Positions 22,115-48,195 of a stretch of DNA of 64,000 nucleotides are shown piece by piece. How positions within the stretch are numbered: the first letter of the stretch is position 1; every line of letters starts with the position of its first letter. The notes below the pieces were generated by a model. That model had not been told where the DNA came from. It saw only the letters and a list, made by a program, of their open reading frames with translations, and did not search any database. The position numbers and the translations under genes are program-made. The stretch is from Globodera rostochiensis (Eukaryota; Nematoda; Chromadorea; Rhabditida; Heteroderidae). Location: NCBI GenBank assembly GCA_018350325.1, contig JAEVLN010000002.1, positions 4,196,281-4,260,280 of the forward strand, given 5' to 3'.

Positions 22115-24977
22115 ATGAACAATACGGCCGAAGAGTTGCAAAATTTGCGGACGCGTATTGATAAGTTGGAAGGTCAGCAGCGCGCGACAAATTTGAGCCG
22201 AGGCGAAGGCGTTTCCTTTTCTGCTGCTTCGTCCGTCAATTGCGTTCAAAGTATTACTGCACAAATCGATTTGTTTTTAGCCGAAAATTTGGCAATGCTA
22301 ACGAATTACGGTCCCAACGAATTTTTTAAAAAAAATTTAATGGTTAAAATCTAAATGCATGTTTTCTAGGGTGAAAAAATGCGTAGAGCACGAATCCAAG
22401 CACGGATTTTGCGAATGCCAAACCCCGGGCCCAAATTCGGAACAATTTTCCAAAATTTAAAATTACCAAAAAGCAGTTTTTCCCGAATAGGTAGGCTATG
22501 ATCGAATTTATGCTTTTTGAATAATTTAAGGCTTTAATTCGGGGTTCGAATTCACAAAATCCGAGCACGGATTTGTGTTCTACGCATTTAGTAGTGCCGA
22601 TTTGTAAAACCCTGACCGCGATTCTAAAAATAGACCCAAAACGATGTTTAGGCAATGTGTGCGCAGTGAGGGAATGTTGTGAACGTGAAAGGCTCGTCGC
22701 ACGGCGGAAATTGAAGGACTTGAGGCAGTTCAGCGCAGAACAGAGAAAGACTATCAGAAAGCTTGAGCAACAATTGGAGGAATTGAGAAGCAAATCGAAG
22801 AATGATGGGCAAGAGAAAGTGAGAATAATTATGTATTGACTATTTTCGGTGTTTTGTTTTTGTTTAAATAATTGTTTAAAAATAATCTTAAGAAAATTAA
22901 ATAAATGATTGTTGTTCAGCAGGCGCCCCAAGCGAAGGTCAAAGCTGAAATGGCGGAAGACCAAGGCTCTGCAGGCGGAGTAACAAAAGGACAGAAACAG
23001 AACGCCGGCTTGCGAGGACAGAAACGAAATCGTAAGGAAATTTGATAATACTCTCCGCCGCCGTTCGGTACCGTTTTGGCGCGACCAGTTTAGCGCCGCC
23101 GTTTTGGCGCGACCAGTTTAGCGCCGCCGTTTTGGCGCGACCAGTTTAGCGCCGCCGTTTTGGCGCGACCAGTTTAGCGCCGCCGTTTTGGCGCGACCAG
23201 TTTAGCGCCGCCGTTTTGGCGCGACCAGTTTAGCGCCGCCGTTTTGGCGCGACCAGTTTAGCGCCGCCGTTTTGGCGCCGCCGTTTTGGCGCGACCAGTT
23301 TAGCGCCGCCGTTTTGGCGCGACCAGTTTAGCGCCGCCGTTTTGGCGCCGCCGTTTTGGCGCGACCAGTTTAGCGCCGCCGTTTTGGCGCCGCCGTTTTG
23401 GCGCGACCAGTTTAGCGCCGCCGTTTTGGCGCCGCCGTTTTGGCGCGACCAGTTTAGCGCCGCCGTTTTGGCGCGACCAGTTTAGCGCCGCCGTTTTGGC
23501 GCCGCCGTTTTGGCGCGACCAGTTTAGCGCCGCCGTTTTGGCGCGATCAGTTTAGCGCCGCCGTTTTGGCGCGACCAGTTTAGCGCCGCCGTTTTGGCGC
23601 GGTACCATTTTGCGGCGGCTTCAGTTAGAGCGTTGAGCCGTTTTGATTTTGAATTTTTGTTGCTTTAGTTTCTTCTGAGCGACGCATTCTCAGTCTCAAA
23701 ATGAATGGTAAGTGTTAGTGAACTTGTTCAATTTTCGATTTATAGCATTTTCAAAATCCTTGGCTTCCGTTGTTTTCTTTCAAAAACCTTTTTATTTATA
23801 AAAATAAAATTGACATCAATTTAGGACTAACCCTTCAAAATCGATGGGATGCCGGTGCGTGTCACGAAGCCCTCACGCTCTCTGGGCCCGGACAATTTAT
23901 TGCCCAACATTATAAGGAAGGACAACGTTTTGGTAAATACATTCAAATCACTTTTTTAATTGCTGTGGAAAATACACCCCTAAAGTGTGAATAATTCGTT
24001 TTGTATTCGGAATCCAACACGGGATTTGCCGGAATCCCGGGCTTTTAGTGCGACCGGGATAGGGTTTGGCCGGGATAATCCTGAATCAGGCCCATAGCCG
24101 GGGGGGGGGAGCTCTTAACAAATAAAATATTTTAAATACCCCCCCCCCCCCTCCCTCCCAGCACAAGAAAAGCAAAATCCCCCCCCCCATCCCGACTGCA
24201 CTTTTGCCGGTCTCAGAAAAAAGCCTAAACGGAATATTTAAACTTAACCATTTATTTTTGTCATTTTGGTCCATTTTTAACATCTTTTGGGGGTTTTGCC
24301 AATTTGGCAATATGTAACTTTTTTGATGCGATTGATTGAAGTATTTGTTCTTTCAGCGTTTTGCTCTGTCTTTGCCGAATTGCCAATTCCAACAACGGAT
24401 GTCGGCATTTTTTACTATGAAGTTAAAATCTTAGACAAAAACGGGTAATTTATAAATAGGGACCGGATTATAATGCTTTTTTTTTGTTGCCATTTTTGGT
24501 GCTTTTAGAATAATTTTCTTTCAGCGAACTTTCAATTGGACTCGCGACAAAACAAATGCCGCTGCACAAATGTGTTGGACTTTATAGTGGCACTTACGCA
24601 TACGCAAGCACCGGCAAATTTTTGGGTTGTGCCGTTGAATGTCGTAGTTGCCATTGGCACGGGCGTCCAATTGTCGAGGGAAAGCCATGGCTGGATGTTG
24701 GTGACGTCATCGGGTGCGGTGTGAATTTGGCAACTCGCCAAATTATTTACGCGAAAAATGGAAAGCGTTTGGGTGAGAAAGAAATAGAAAATTAACGAGC
24801 GATTTTATGCCTTTTTCAAATTATTTTAATTTTTTTGGTTTTTTTTCAGGTACCGCCAATTTATTAGCCACGTCTACGGATTATTTGTTTCCGTGTGTTT
24901 CGTTGTGGTATCCTGGCACAAGAATTGAAGCAAACTTTAAGCCTGTCTTCAAATTTAATATTGACGATGGAATTTAA
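22115..24977 (+). CDS. Coiled-coil/SPRY-domain protein (RBP-1/SPRYSEC-like, no signal peptide)
   Basis: Eight exons: 22115-22172, 22652-22818, 22920-23031, 23672-23707, 23825-23932, 24357-24444, 24525-24772 and 24850-24977. They total 945 nt (314 aa plus stop), all in phase. An acceptor (ttcttttcag) four bases before the ATG fits SL trans-splicing. Residues about 1-85 are coiled coil (EELQNLRTRIDKLE, LKDLRQFSAEQRKTIRKLEQ). The SPRY region follows: [93 protein letters not shown]. No signal peptide is seen in this model, so a cytosolic adaptor (RanBPM-like) is as likely as an effector. The first exon may instead extend to later donors. Intron 3 carries a minisatellite. Confidence 0.85.
23066..23611. 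repeat. 28-bp minisatellite inside intron 3 of the SPRY gene
   Basis: The unit is GCGCGACCAGTTTAGC plus GCCGCCGTTTTG, with shortened units lacking the GACCAGTTTAGC part. GGTACC lies close to both ends. It sits between the exon ending at 23031 and the acceptor at 23671 and makes up most of that intron. Confidence 0.92.
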
Positions 24978-25679
24978 AATAGTAAAAAAAAGATTTTTTA
25001 CCTGATTCAGGTTCTGCCGTTTGACCCACATTTTTTAATATATTTTTTTTATTGCTTTTTCATCTTCTATCGTTGGATTATATATTTTGTTTAAATTCAT
25101 CCATCCATTGACTTCTAATCAGCAGATTTGGTTCAGATCACAAGTTAAGATTAGGGCCCGGCTTTTTAGGTGCTAAAAATCCTAAAATAGGTACCTAAAT
25201 AGGTGCTTAAAAAGTCCAAAATATGTGCTAAAAATTGCAAAATAGGTACTAAAAAGTGCCAATTAGGGGTAAACTGGTCAAAAAAATCTTTCTCGATATT
25301 TATTAATCAAAATTCATTTTTGTGATAACATTTACAAATCAAAAGCAATTCAGTCAAAAATGTTTTGAAAATATGTATGTCTTTAGAGCCAAAATTACTC
25401 AAAACCACTTTTATAATGTTTTTTAGGGGCTGAAACCGATTCAGGATAATATTTTAAATAATATTATCATGCAAAAATGTTTGTTGGATGAGCGATCATT
25501 TAAAAGTTGAGAATCGCTTTTTTCTTAATAAATTCATTCCAAACATTCGGTGAATTAATTTTTCATTTACACTTTTTCCTTTTGGGGTCCGACTAAAAAT
25601 ACTTTTAAACATTTAAGGCATTAAATAATTCCTGTAAAACGGACACTAAAACTAAGCAAAATGCTCACGATAGACCCCG
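24978..25679. other. Intergenic, repeat-derived
   Basis: It contains an AGGTACCTAAATAGGTGC-type degenerate tandem repeat (25.15-25.27 kb) and a block (AAAACCACTTTTATA...GGGGCTGAAACC, 25.40-25.44 kb) also found at 7.40-7.44 kb beside the first SPRY fragment, so the SPRY copies may have moved with their flanks. Confidence 0.5.
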
Positions 25680-27205
25680 AAGAACCCCCGACCCCCCGAC
25701 TTTCCCACCCCCGAAGAACCCCGACCCCCCGACTTTCCCACCCCCGAAGAACAACCCCCCCCCCGACTTTTCCCACCCCCGAACCCCCGACCCCCCGACT
25801 TTCTTCCCACCCCGAAGAACCCCGACCCCGACTTTCCCACCCCGAAGAACCCCGACCCCCCGACTTTCCCACCCCCGAAGAACCCCACCCCCCGACTTTC
25901 CCACCCCCGAAGAACCCCCGACCCCCCGACTTTCCCACCCCGAAACCCCGACCCCCCGACTTTCCCACCCACGAAGAACCCCCGACCCCCCGACTTTCCC
26001 ACCGAAGAACCCCGACCCCCCGACTTTCCCACCCCCGAAGAACCCCCGAACCCCCCGACTCCCACCCCCGAAGAACCCCGACCCCCCGACTTTCCCACCC
26101 CCGAAGAACCCCGACCCCGACTTTCCCACCCCCGAAGAACCCCCGACCCCCCGACTTTCCCACCCCGAAGAACCCCCCCCCCGACTTTCCCACCCCCGAA
26201 GAACCCCCGACCCCCCGACTTTCCCACCCCCGAAACCCCCGACCCCCCGACTTTCCCACCCCCGAAGAACCCCGACCCCCCGACTTTCCCACCCGAAGAA
26301 CCCCCGACCCCCCGACTTTCCCACCCCCGAAGAACCCCGACCCCCGACTTCCACCCCGAAGAACCCCGACCCCCCGACTTTCCCACCCCCGAAGAACCCC
26401 GACCCCCCCTTTCCCACCCCCGAAGAACCCCGACCCCCCGACTTTCCCACCCCCGAAGAACCCCGACCCCGACTTTCCCACCCCGAAGAACCCCGACCCC
26501 CCGACTTTCCCACCCCCGAAGAACCCGACCCCCCGACTTTCCCACCCCCGAAGAACCCCCCGATTCCCCGACTTTCCCACCCGAAGAACCCCGACCCCCC
26601 GACTTTCCCACCCCCGAAGAACCCCCGACCCCCCGACTTTCACCCCGAAGAACCCCGACCCCCCGACTTTCCCACCCCCGAAGAACCCCGACCCCCCGTT
26701 TCCCACCCCCGAAGAACCCCCGACCCCCCGACTTTCCCACCCCCGAAGAACCCCGACCCCGACTTTCCCACCCCCGAAGAACCCCCGACCCCCCGACTTT
26801 CCCACCCCCGAAGACCCGACCCCCCGACTTTCCCACCCCCGAAGAACCCCCGACCCCCCGACTTTCCCACCCGAAGAACCCCCGACCCCCCGACTTTCCC
26901 ACCCCCGAAGAACCCCGACCCCCCGACTTTCACCCCGAAGAACCCCGACCCCCCGACTTTCCCACCCCCGAAGAACCCCGACCCCCCGTTTCCCACCCCC
27001 GAAGAACCCCCGACCCCCCGACTTTCCCACCCCCGAAGAACCCCGACCCCGACTTTCCCACCCCCGAAGAACCCCCGACCCCCCGACTTTCCCACCCCGA
27101 AGAACCGACCCCCCGACTTTCCCACCCCCGAAGAACCCCGACCCCCCGACTTTCCCACCGAAGAACCCCCGACCCCCCGACTTTCCCACCCCCGAAGGGT
27201 CGAGG
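25670..27205. repeat. C-rich minisatellite of about 33 bp, about 45 copies
   Basis: Unit approximately CCCCCGACTTTCCCACCCCC plus GAAGAACC, with length variation from homopolymer slippage. The nine bases ACGATAGAC occur on both sides (25668-25676 and about 27212-27220), which would fit a target duplication. It is open in several frames on both strands; these are not protein genes. Confidence 0.9.
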
Positions 27206-27383
27206 AGATCAACCTTACGATAGACGTCATCAAGTCCTTTCAGAGAAAGGATAGTTCTGGAAAAAATATGCCAAAAGCAATAAGGTAATCGCTTTTTTGT
27301 AAATATTTTTGAATATAAATTATTTATGAATTGAAACCAATTTTACACTTAATAGGCCTAATCTGCTTTTAAAACTTTCAAAA

Positions 27384-28617
27384 ATGTATGTTTTCCTGCT
27401 GGTTGTCTTTATCAAAGTGCTGTTTGTTGCCCAAATTAACGAAGTACGTCCGAATTAATTTAACAATGAAAATGCCAAAGCGCAGGTTGTCGCATGTAAA
27501 GCGAGGATATTCTCTCCTCACAAATGTTGCGCTTTTCAAACGGCATGGCATGGCGGATGGCTTGGCTGGGGGTAATTTTTGAAATGCTAATGCAATTTTG
27601 CAAAATGTTTGGTTTTAAACCGAAATTGAGAATCATATAAAATTAAAATACTAACTACATATTCTTTGAATCGTGGTGGCTTATGAGTAGAGCCCGGATT
27701 CTAATGACTAAAATTGTGAAATATTGACTTAAAATATGGACTAAAAATTCCCTAAATAGGACTAAAACACCAAAAAGTGGCAAAACAAAGACTAAACTTT
27801 GCTAAAACTGACCAAAGAAGTCAATTTATGCGTTAAAACCTTCCCGTTAATTTTTATCAGTCCCTCTATACTTTTCTTGTGGTGGTTTGAAAGATTTCTT
27901 AAAAATAACAAAAAAATTTTGAATTTTTTAAGAAAAAAGGATAAATCCCGCGGGATCCAGACCCCGCGGTGAGATGTCCGTCCGCCCCTCGGGCGTGTGG
28001 TGGGGGGGGGGGAGTCTCCCAATACCGACGAGTCCATGAATAATAATTGGTTCAGTTTACATTATTTGTTGTAGTTGTCCTGCCCTCGGGCGTGTGGTGG
28101 GGGGGGGGAGTCTCCCAATACCGACGAGTCCATGAATAATAATTGGTTCAGTTTACATTATTTGTTGTAGTTGTCCTGCCCTCGGGCGTGTGGTGGGAGG
28201 GGGGGGGGGGGAGTCTCCCAATACCGACGAGTCCATGAATAATAATTGGTTCAGTTTACATTATTTGTTGTAGTTGTCCTGCCCTCGGGCGTGTGGTGGT
28301 GGGGGGGGGGGAGTCTCCCAATACCGACGAGTCCATGAATAATAATTGGTTCAGTTTACATTATTTGTTGTAGTTGTCCAGACTGGAAGCCGGCTTGCAA
28401 CTTCTTCGGTCGTAACTGTGTGAGATGCTTAACCGCCTACAACAGAGGGAAAGGAAACTGCAAACCCCGCGTCTATTGCAGCTGCTTTTATTGTTGTAAT
28501 CCGAAGTATGCCGAAAATTGTCCGAACGGATGCAACGATTGCATTAGGGACGGATGGGGCGGTTGTTGGCCGAACTTTAATTACAAGTGGAAGTCACTTG
28601 GGTTGGTTTCAGAATGA
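27384..28617 (+). CDS. Small secreted cysteine-rich protein (candidate effector)
   Basis: Not recognised as a known family. Three exons, 27384-27443, 27486-27571 and 28374-28617, give 390 nt (129 aa plus stop) with all phases closing (donors gtacgt and gtaatt; acceptors gcgcag and gttgtag). The N-terminus MYVFLLVVFIKVLFVAQ is a good signal peptide. The remaining about 110 residues hold 16 cysteines (for example KCC, SCFYCC, CPNGCNDC) and many W/G residues, suggesting an extracellular, disulfide-rich fold. Intron 2 contains a four-fold repeat that includes its own 3' splice site. AATAAA directly follows the stop. Secretion plus small size fits a gland or cuticle product; a role in parasitism is inference only. 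Confidence 0.7.
27978..28377 (+). repeat. Four tandem 96-103 bp units, each ending in the same 3' splice site
   Basis: The unit runs from CCCTCGGGCGTGTGGTGG through a G run, AGTCTCCCAATACCGACG, AGTCCATGAATAATAATTGG and TTCAGTTTACATTATTTG to TTGTAGTTGTCC. TTGTAG|TTGTCC is the acceptor and the first bases of exon 3 of the cysteine-rich gene, so copies at about 28071, 28167, 28270 and 28370 offer four equivalent acceptors. Units differ mainly in G-run length. Confidence 0.9.
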
Positions 28618-28649
28618 ATAAACATTTTAATTTATTTTTTAAAAGCGAT

Positions 28650-28958
28650 TCTTCACCCTCAATGTTGGAAGCGGAAGCGGAAGCTTGGGAACACTTCGAC
28701 ATGGCAATTTATTTTAAAATGTTAATTTTTATTGGATGATCAATTGCGATTATTTAGGTCGATGTTGACAAGAACGGGAGCATTTCGTTGAATGAGGCCA
28801 TTGAACATTTTATGTCAAAAGAAAATGGCACATCGGCCGAACATCTTGCCAAGAACGTGTCCTGGTTTGCCGAGATGGACATCAATGGCAACAATCAAAT
28901 TGAACCCGGAGAGTTCGATCGATCGCTCATTGGAGCAAACAATCAAACGCGCGGCTGA
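28650..28958 (+). CDS. EF-hand calcium-binding protein, partial model
   Basis: Exon 28758-28958 has two EF-hand loops, DVDKNGSISLNE and DINGNNQIEPGE, with acidic residues at the usual loop positions 1, 3, 5 and 12, and ends NNQTRG and a stop. An upstream piece at about 28651-28700 (SPSMLEAEAEAWEHFDM) looks like the helix leading into the first loop. Between them no GT donor is found; a GC donor directly after GACATG, or a mutated site, is needed. The first exon is not identified. EF-hand proteins of this size act as calcium sensors or buffers. Confidence 0.55.
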
Positions 28959-30576
28959 ATGAATGAACAAAATGCCATGAAATTCACAAAAAAGCACAGT
29001 ACTTTACCGAAATAATTCGAATAAAATACACCGTACGAAATGCATAAAAAGAACGCCAAATCAAATACAAAAAAGGGAGTATAAATGGAAATTTGTCGAA
29101 TTAATTTTAAATAAAAAAATAAATAAAAAATTGAGAAGCAATGAGAGAGAGACAAAGAGAATTAATTGCTTTATGTGAACAAATCAAAATATGAATGGGC
29201 GAAAACCCACTCCCCCAGCATAAAGAAAACAATTTTTTTGGCAATTTCACTATTAAAATGGCGGCCAACTTTTTATTTTGCCGGGCCAACGTAGCGTGGC
29301 GCATTCGCAACAATTTAAAAACAGCCCCCAAGGCGACAAAAAACAATTTTTCGTTTTCGGCAAAAATTGGCTCCATTTTTTTTGACCGCTATTTATTAAA
29401 CTATATTTACAAACAGTCAGTCAGTCGGTGGGTCTGTACAAAAGTATAAAAGTTTGGATAAAAAAGGGACGGGAGGGATGTTCGAGAATCAATCGCCAAA
29501 ACCGCCGAGTCTTGACTCGACATTTTCATATTGAATACAATTCCAATGTCCGAATATCCCTGCAAAATGAGGAAAAAAACAAAAACAAAAAAACACTCGA
29601 ATAACTTGGGCAATTGGGATTTCGCACAATTCATTTTTTGATTAATGTGGTTAATTAATGAACGAATTAAGAGATTCTACAAATGTCCAGCGCCAATTTA
29701 TCAACAAATTCAAGTGGAAGCGGTAGAATAACAGCCAAAAGAACAGAACGCAAATGGAGGAAGTAAATAATTAGTAAATTAGCTTAATAAGTAAATATAA
29801 TTGAATAAAACATTTAATTATGAAAATGCAATAATAAAAACAAACATATCGACGATTTGTTTGGCTTCTCCTATGAAAGCCAACAAAAGAATGAAAAGAA
29901 TTGTAAAATTAGAGAACGGACAGAGTAATGGACGGGACGGGACGGACCAGCTTTATAATCTGAGAATTTGGCCTTTATTGTTTTATTTTGGATTTCTTTG
30001 TCCGCTCCAAGCCAAAAAAAAGAGCTGAACGAACCCGACTCGGTGTCCATGCAAAATGAATGCTTTTCAAATAAATACTCAATAGAACACAATAATATTG
30101 CATAATTCTTGAAAATATCGACGATTTTTTTTATTTTTGTTGTGGTATTGGCGCGTTGTGAGGAGGTGTTTATTTGTTTACATGTGTTTGTCATTCCATC
30201 AAGTTCAAGCAGTACCAACAGCAGCAGAAGCAATTGCTGGTGTTTCTGTCGTTCTGTCGCCACCATTCACTGCTGCTGGTTTCACGGCACACGTCCGATA
30301 GAAGATCAGGTTGAATTCGTCAAATGTTCGCCCCCTTTGCCGCTCGTCGTGTTGGCAAACATTTGCGAAATGTCCGACGCGGAATCTAAACAAATTTTTA
30401 AATTATTTTATATGATAAAACGACGCGCACAAAATTTATTGCCAAAAAAATTGCTGAATATCTTTTTTTGGGGATGTTTTAATCATTTTTTGGGGTTTAT
30501 CTCCTTAGACTTCTTTTACCTGTAGGCACTTTGCAAAAATGAGCCCGCCGACAATTCGAAAATGTTTTCGGCCACC
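28959..30576. other. Intergenic between convergent genes
   Basis: AT-rich. No exon pair with good splice sites was found. It should contain the 3' UTRs of the EF-hand gene (+) and MYRF (-). Confidence 0.5.
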
Positions 30577-44588
<14,012 letters not shown>

Positions 44589-44639
44589 TAAAAATCTGTG
44601 GCGCGTTACATTTTTTAACAAAATTCAAAGTGTGCACTT

Positions 44640-44655
44640 CTCCTGCTGAAGTTAA
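44640..44655 (-). promoter_or_regulatory. Predicted trans-splice acceptor of MYRF
   Basis: On the minus strand TTTAACTTCAG|CAGGAGAAG lies about 57 nt upstream of the MYRF ATG with no donor before it, as expected for SL addition. Inferred only. Confidence 0.4.
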
Positions 44656-47600
44656 AGAAAAGTTAAAAAATATATTTTAAAGATAATGAAAATCACAAAA
44701 AGTAGAATAAATTGCATTTTGATTGCCTTTCTAAGAAAATGTCAACACTCAACCGAAAATCGGTCTCGATTGACTCCCGGGATCAATTCCCAATCTCGAG
44801 GAAATGGGGCAAAAGCTCAATTCACGAACATCGATAACCAATTTGTCCGGAATATTGTCCAATTTGAATAAATAATCATTTTATTAAATATTTAATACAT
44901 TTTTAATAAAATGGTTTAAGAAAGTGATTTTGGGGAATCATCGGCAAAAAAAGGGGGGGGGGACAACAATAAATGGATATGTTTGGTGAGAACGAACGAA
45001 TGAATGGGGACACAAAAATGGGCGAGTTACAAATAATATACGAAGATTAAAAATTCCCCTTTTCTGGTGCGCGAGTAAAAGAAGCAAAAATGTGAGAGAG
45101 TTATATTTATTTATATTTATATTTGAGGGCGCGGGGCACACAAAAAAAGTATGAAAAGGTGAGAAAGAAAAAGGTACAGAGATTTCTTCAATTCCCCCCG
45201 GGGGGGGCAAAGAACAAAAAACGATGAAGAAATAAATCAGCGGGGCGTAGGAACCGACCGGTAAAAAGGGATTAAAAAAAGAAAAAATGTTTTGAGAGAG
45301 CGGTAAAATGTGGCAGCAGCAGAGGGGCTAAGAAGTTTAGAAAAAAAGTCACAAAATTATGCTAAATCGGAAAATCAAAAACCTCGCAAGTTTATTTCAA
45401 TAAGACAAATCAAAATATAAAGGAAATTAGTAAATATTTTGAAAAAAATGAAGCGCCACTGGGGGGGCGAGCGCACGGACTTCTTCCGGAGTCTCGCCCG
45501 CCTACTGGCCGCCGTAGTCGAGAGGAGTCAATTGACATAAATTGTTATGAAATTCAAAGTCTGTATTCTTTCAATTTGACCAGCATTTCGAAAAAAATGT
45601 TTGATTTTTTATGGGTGCATTTTCCGTTTTTACTCCATTTTCGTTGACCAATTTTTTTCCAAAAAGTGCGACTTTTGTTAAATTTTTTAGAATTTTAACA
45701 CGTTAAAAAATTGTGAAAATTTCGAAAAATTTGCCAATTCAGATTTTTTTAAAAATTTTTGCGTATTCTGCTTTACTTTTAGGGGGGGGGGGTGTCGGCG
45801 GTTCCAATAGGCGCCGCCGGAAAAATGTTTAAATTTTTATCTCATTTGTTGAGATTTGCAATCAATTACCAAAATTTAAAAAAACACGTTATTTTTGAAG
45901 GTTTTTAGGAATGGGAGAGGTCGGCGGGGAAAAAATGTTTCTTTCGTTAAAATGTACCTACAATTAAAAATGGCAAGATAATTCTTCCCCGAGTCAATAA
46001 AAGGCAGGACATTGGACCCTATTTAAAAAAAAAAATCCCCAAAAAACATAAATATGTGTAGAAATGAGGGGCACAGAGGTCACGGGTTGTGTTCTTCTGC
46101 TGAGAAATATGTAATAAAAGCAGCACATAAAAAATTGAGTGAAAGAAAGCGCCTGTCGCCCCCCCCCCCCGGGGCCATCGATGGATTGTTTGTTGGATGC
46201 CGGCGGGGGAGGGAAGGAGGCGGACGCTTCGCAGTCCCAACGACGTCCCAGCACGACGACGACGGACAGGGCTTTATAAATAGACACCCCCATAGGCGTA
46301 GGGGGAGGGCAGACAGAGAGCAAAAAATGCAGAAAAACCAACAAACACTGCACAAATCAGAGAAAAAGAATCTCAACAAGAGCAAACAATTGCGAATTCA
46401 GAGAAAAAAAAAATTTCCTGCGTGTTACATAGCAAAAAAAAAATTAGCTATATATTTTACTCGAAACTGGAGGAAAAGCGCGACAAAATTAATTTCAACT
46501 CTTCTACTTAGCACATATTTATAAATAATTTAATGCATAACTCGATAGAACGGAACAAATTCCTGTAAGCATTACCCCTCGGGGTGGGGCACAAACGGTT
46601 AGACCTTTGGCTTGGCATTCGAAACGGTCTGGATTCGCTTCAGTAGCCCAAAAAACAGAAAATGGAAAAAACACAGAGAAATTAATAACATATGTATTAG
46701 CAAAAAATTCCACATAAATTGCACAGAAACAAAAAAAAAATCGCATGAAAATGGCAGAGGAATACTCTCAGCGCAGCATTAAAAATGTAAAAAAAGAGGA
46801 GAGAGACAAAAAATTGGCTAAAAAATGAGAATGGGCGGACGGGGGGGGGAATGAATGAGAGTTGTTTTTGAGCAAGAAAATGCGTGTGTCCCCCCCCCCC
46901 CCCCGTCGTGTGTAATGTAAAGAACACGTTCTTCCGAATATCGACTCGGCTGGCTGAGTGGTTAATGCGCCTGACTCAGCGGGGACGGCGGCGGGGGGGG
47001 GGCTATAAATGTTCATAAAAAATGGCTGAAGCCCCCGGCGCAAAAAGCATTTCTGCAAAAAACAACCATCCACAAAAAGAATTTTTGGGACAATTTCTTT
47101 TTATAATGGCAAATAGTATCGAGTAGATTAGCAAAATGACAACAAAATCAAAAAAAAAAAACAAATTGTATAACTGATGTCAAAATGGCTGCTGTACGAC
47201 AATTGCGGACGACTAAAAAAATTTTCCACAAATTTTGACCAAAAAGACTTTGGTTTTTGTTTTCCCCACAAATAATCTCCCTAATTAGGCACAATTTTAA
47301 TTTTCAAATTCAAAATCGAAAGAATCTTAGTAAATTATAAAAGTTGCTGACAGATAAGCAATTCGAAATCCCTGGACCTTATTCTTGAAATTAACGGTTT
47401 TGAAAGATTTTTGTTTTTATTTTTTATTTTTCAGTGTAAAATTTGACCTCTGGGGAAAATGTTTGAAAATTTTGAGTTTGTTTTGATACAAGCTTTTATT
47501 GCTCAAAGAGTTTTCTGAATTTTTAAGGCCTTAAAATGGCACCTCAAAATCTTGCAAAATTAACCGAGTCAACCTTGATTATAAGTTTGTATGCATTCGT

Positions 47601-47781
47601 TCAGATAAGCGATGCCAGAATGGTAACGTCCCTCCCGCCGGAGGGGTTAACGTTGCCTTCAGCGCCCTAATGATTTGTTTTGCCGCTCAAATTGAAATGC
47701 TATCAATGTCAAAATTTCGTCAGCACTTTGTTCTTTATTTTGTTGTCACATTAATGGGAACTCGTTAACGCTTATTGGATG
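44656..47781. other. Intergenic, no gene recognised
   Basis: Low-complexity A-rich sequence with G/C runs. It holds one copy of the GGCGG...GCCGCC palindrome (about 45797), a tRNA-like start (GGCTGGCTGAGTGGTTAA, 46950-46967, box A only) and a hairpin near 47623-47660 (CCCTCC/GGAGGG). GC-rich 45461-45530 is not explained. Confidence 0.45.
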
Positions 47782-48195
47782 GGTAAAAAGACGATTCGTT
47801 CCCGGCCGATTCGTTCACCCCCGATTCGTTCCCCTTTTCAACAGTTTTTTCGTTATAACTTCTTTCAAAGCTAACCGAATCAATCATTTTTAGTATTATT
47901 CGAAAGCTTAGGAGCAGGAGAAGCTATTAGCAAGCAAAAGCTAAGCCATTTGCCAAACCTCAAAAAAGTTATGGCCAAGTATGGCCAAAAAAACGTTTTC
48001 TGGCCATAACTTTTTTGAGATTTGGCCAATCGCTTAGCTTTTGTTTTTGAAAGCTTCTACTAACTGTAAGCTTTCGAATGATATCGAAAATGTTTGATTT
48101 GGTTAACTTTGAAAGAAGATATAACGAAGAAACTGTTGAAAAGGGGAACAAATCGGGGGTGAACGAATCGGCCGGGAACGAATCGTCCTCCGTCC
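47782..48195. mobile_element. Foldback/hAT-like MITE (GATTCGTTC family)
   Basis: Starts GGTAAAAAGACGATTCG and ends CGAATCGTCCTCCGTCC, closely matching the ends of the 16.5 and 18.4 kb elements. It is flanked by the 8-bp direct repeat ATTGGATG (47774-47781 and 48196-48203). The interior is the inverted CGTTATAACTT core shared with the 42.4 kb MITE. Confidence 0.85.

Noticed and set aside
22344..22964. 206-codon minus-strand ORF
   Set aside because: Antisense shadow of the coiled-coil exons of the SPRY gene.
23066..23611. CRISPR-like array
   Set aside because: Direct repeats without unique spacers, in a eukaryotic intron.
25621..27233. Gly-rich and Pro-rich ORFs on both strands
   Set aside because: C-rich minisatellite with homopolymer slippage; frames wander between units.
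27990..28373. Hammerhead-ribozyme-like CCGACGAGTCC in each unit
   Set aside because: The CUGAUGA and GAAA core elements and the cleavage triplet are not in place.
30109..30525. ORF with an apparent signal peptide (KISTIFFIFVVVLA)
   Set aside because: Begins at TTG, not ATG; no splice acceptor or conserved continuation.
45461..45540. GC-rich segment that might be an exon (minus strand YGGQ...AGETPEEV)
   Set aside because: Contains an in-frame stop and no convincing splice pair.
46940..46990. tRNA gene (GGCTGGCTGAGTGGTTAA)
   Set aside because: Only the D-arm/box A half is present; a G-rich run replaces the T-arm.
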